Below, in pieces: positions 4,502-5,637 of a stretch of DNA of 5,637 bases. Source of the stretch: an uncultured Actinomycetes bacterium (lineage in GTDB: Bacteria; Actinomycetota; Thermoleophilia; Gaiellales; F1-60-MAGs149). Position 1 is the first letter of the stretch. Each line of letters begins with the position of its first letter. Made by a program: the position numbers and the translations under genes. The notes beneath the pieces are model-generated. The model was not told the origin of the DNA. It made no database searches and saw only the letters and a program-made list of their open reading frames with translations. The stretch lies in assembly GCA_903873565.1 (NCBI GenBank), contig CAIQOY010000263.1:1-5637 (forward strand). Reading direction: 5' to 3'.

Positions 4502-5637
4502 ATGCCCCCCGCGCCGGAGGCGAACGTCCCGCCGCAGGACCTCGACGCCGAGGAGGCCGTCCTCGGCGCGATGCTGCTCAACGAGCAGGCCGTGATCACG
4601 GTCTCCGAGGTCATCACCGACCCCGGCGACTTCTACCGCGAGGCGCACGGCACCGTCTACCGCGCGATCCTGGCGCTGCTCAACCGCTCCGAGCCGATCG
4701 ACGCCGTCACGGTGTCGGACGAGCTGGAGCGGATGGGCAAGCTGGAGGACGTCGGCGGGCGCGGCTTCGTGTTCGGGCTGTCCAGCGCCGTCACCGTCGC
4801 CGCCAACGCCAAGGCGCACGCGCAGATCGTCCGCGACCTCGCGCTCCTGCGCCGCGTCGCCGCGGCCGGCCTCGAGATCGCCGAGCTCGGCTACGGCCGC
4901 CAGGGCGACGTGCGCGACATCCTCGACCGCGCCGAGTCCGCGATCTTCGACATCTCCCAGGAGCGCACGACCGGCGAGGTCGCCCCGATCAGCGACCTCC
5001 TCTCCGACGAGGTCGAGCGGATGGCGAACGCCGCCGAGCACCGCGGCCTGATCGGGCAGCCCTCGGGCCTCAAGGGCCTCGACACCATCACCTCGGGCTT
5101 CCAGGACTCGAACCTGATCATCCTCGCCGCCCGTCCCGCGATGGGCAAGACGTCGCTGGCGCTCGGCATCGCCCGCCACCTCGGCGTGGTCGCGGGGGTG
5201 CCCGTGGTGATCTTCAGCCTCGAGATGTCCCGCGGCGAGATCGCCCAGCGCTTCATCTCCTCGGAGGCCCGCGTCGACTCGATGCGGATGCGCCGCGGCG
5301 ACCTCCGGGACGACGACTGGAACCGCGTGCAGGACGCCTGCAACCGGCTCACGGCGGCGCCGATCTACGTCGACGACACCGCCAGCATCAACCTGATGGA
5401 GATCCGCTCCAAGGCCCGGCGGCTCAAGCTCAAGGAGCCCACCCTCGGCCTCGTGATGGTCGACTACCTGCAGCTGATGAGCGGCGACCCCACCGTCGAG
5501 AACCGCGTCCAGGAGATCAGCCAGATCTCGCGCTCCCTGAAGGCGCTGGCCCGCGACCTCAACGTGCCCGTGATCGCGCTCTCGCAGCTCTCCCGCGCGG
5601 TCGAGCAGCGCACGGACAAGCGGCCGCTCCTGTCGGA
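4502..5637 (+). CDS. dnaB: Replicative DNA helicase DnaB, 3' end outside the window
   Basis: The hexameric 5'-3' helicase at the replication fork, which also binds primase. The visible 378 codons run off the window end in frame. The N-terminal dimerisation domain starts at PPQDLDAEEAVLGAMLLNEQA (10-30) and extends to about 115. A linker around 130-175 precedes the RecA-like motor. Walker A is AARPAMGKTS (209-218, Lys216), the FSLEMSRGEIAQR segment follows, and Walker B is VMVDYLQLM (Asp321). SQLSRAVEQR is near the cut end. Perhaps 70-80 residues are missing. No intein interrupts Walker A or the part seen after it. The ATG at 4502, 12 bases after the rplI stop, gives the usual short Pro-rich lead. 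The ribosome binding site is weak (GGGG at 4491-4494), so re-initiation after rplI is likely. Confidence 0.96.
   Translation, partial: MPPAPEANVPPQDLDAEEAVLGAMLLNEQAVITVSEVITDPGDFYREAHGTVYRAILALLNRSEPIDAVTVSDELERMGKLEDVGGRGFVFGLSSAVTVAANAKAHAQIVRDLALLRRVAAAGLEIAELGYGRQGDVRDILDRAESAIFDISQERTTGEVAPISDLLSDEVERMANAAEHRGLIGQPSGLKGLDTITSGFQDSNLIILAARPAMGKTSLALGIARHLGVVAGVPVVIFSLEMSRGEIAQRFISSEARVDSMRMRRGDLRDDDWNRVQDACNRLTAAPIYVDDTASINLMEIRSKARRLKLKEPTLGLVMVDYLQLMSGDPTVENRVQEISQISRSLKALARDLNVPVIALSQLSRAVEQRTDKRPLLS

Noticed and set aside
3605..5179. 524-codon minus-strand open frame opposite ssb, rplI and dnaB
   Set aside because: The translation is an Asp/Leu/Gly/Arg-rich shadow. It runs through three well-recognised genes on the other strand and has no promoter or recognisable domain.
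5126..5637. Possible intein in DnaB, as found in mycobacterial DnaB proteins
   Set aside because: The Walker A, Walker B and SQLSR regions read continuously with no insertion. Only the unseen C-terminal part could still hold one.
1..5637. Mobile element, CRISPR array, tRNA/rRNA or defence system
   Set aside because: No transposase, integrase, terminal repeats, spaced identical repeats or tRNA-like cloverleaf could be found. All gaps are short and all genes but one are recognised as housekeeping or copper functions.

Overview
The window is very GC-rich, almost every third codon position is G or C, and genes are packed with overlaps of 1-4 bases. Several promoters look leaderless. Together with the core order rpsF-ssb-rplI-dnaB, this suggests a high-GC actinobacterium. 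The protein style (glycine-rich SSB linker, acidic L9 tail, the YEVV-GRKLVGLAQ lipoyl enzyme) would fit a deep-branching class such as Thermoleophilia, but that placement is inference and not tested here.

Left part (1-2487): a copper-homeostasis locus. A Cu(+) P1B-type ATPase (copA, minus strand, C-terminal end cut off by the window) is divergent from csoR (plus strand), which encodes a copper-sensing repressor with the full Cys-His-Cys copper site. The 48-bp gap between them holds a perfect 9-1-9 palindrome, CATACCCCC-G-GGGGGTATG. Its outer TG on each side also forms the start of an extended -10 promoter (TGn-TAnnnT), so one operator can close both promoters. csoR overlaps, through a GTGA junction, a gene for a lipoate-protein ligase or LipM-like octanoyltransferase. 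The lipoyl enzyme is therefore probably co-transcribed with csoR and copper-responsive.

Middle (2484-2858): a small hypothetical protein with one N-terminal membrane anchor lies on the minus strand. It converges on the lipoyl gene with a shared CTAG stop overlap. A perfect 19-bp inverted repeat touches its start codon.

Right part (2859-5637): a housekeeping operon on the plus strand, rpsF (S6), ssb, rplI (L9) and dnaB (replicative helicase, cut by the window end). rpsR (S18), which commonly sits between ssb and rplI in actinobacteria, is absent: only 11 bases separate ssb from rplI. The L9 gene carries an acidic tail of about 40 residues built partly from a 30-bp tandem duplication. rpsF has an extended -10 promoter and a leader of about 55 nt with a small CCGU-loop hairpin and a 10-bp direct repeat.

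I see no mobile element, CRISPR array, RNA gene or defence system. No intergenic stretch exceeds about 125 bases. Most of the window is ordinary; the less expected parts are the copper-sensor/lipoyl-enzyme coupling and the small regulatory sites.
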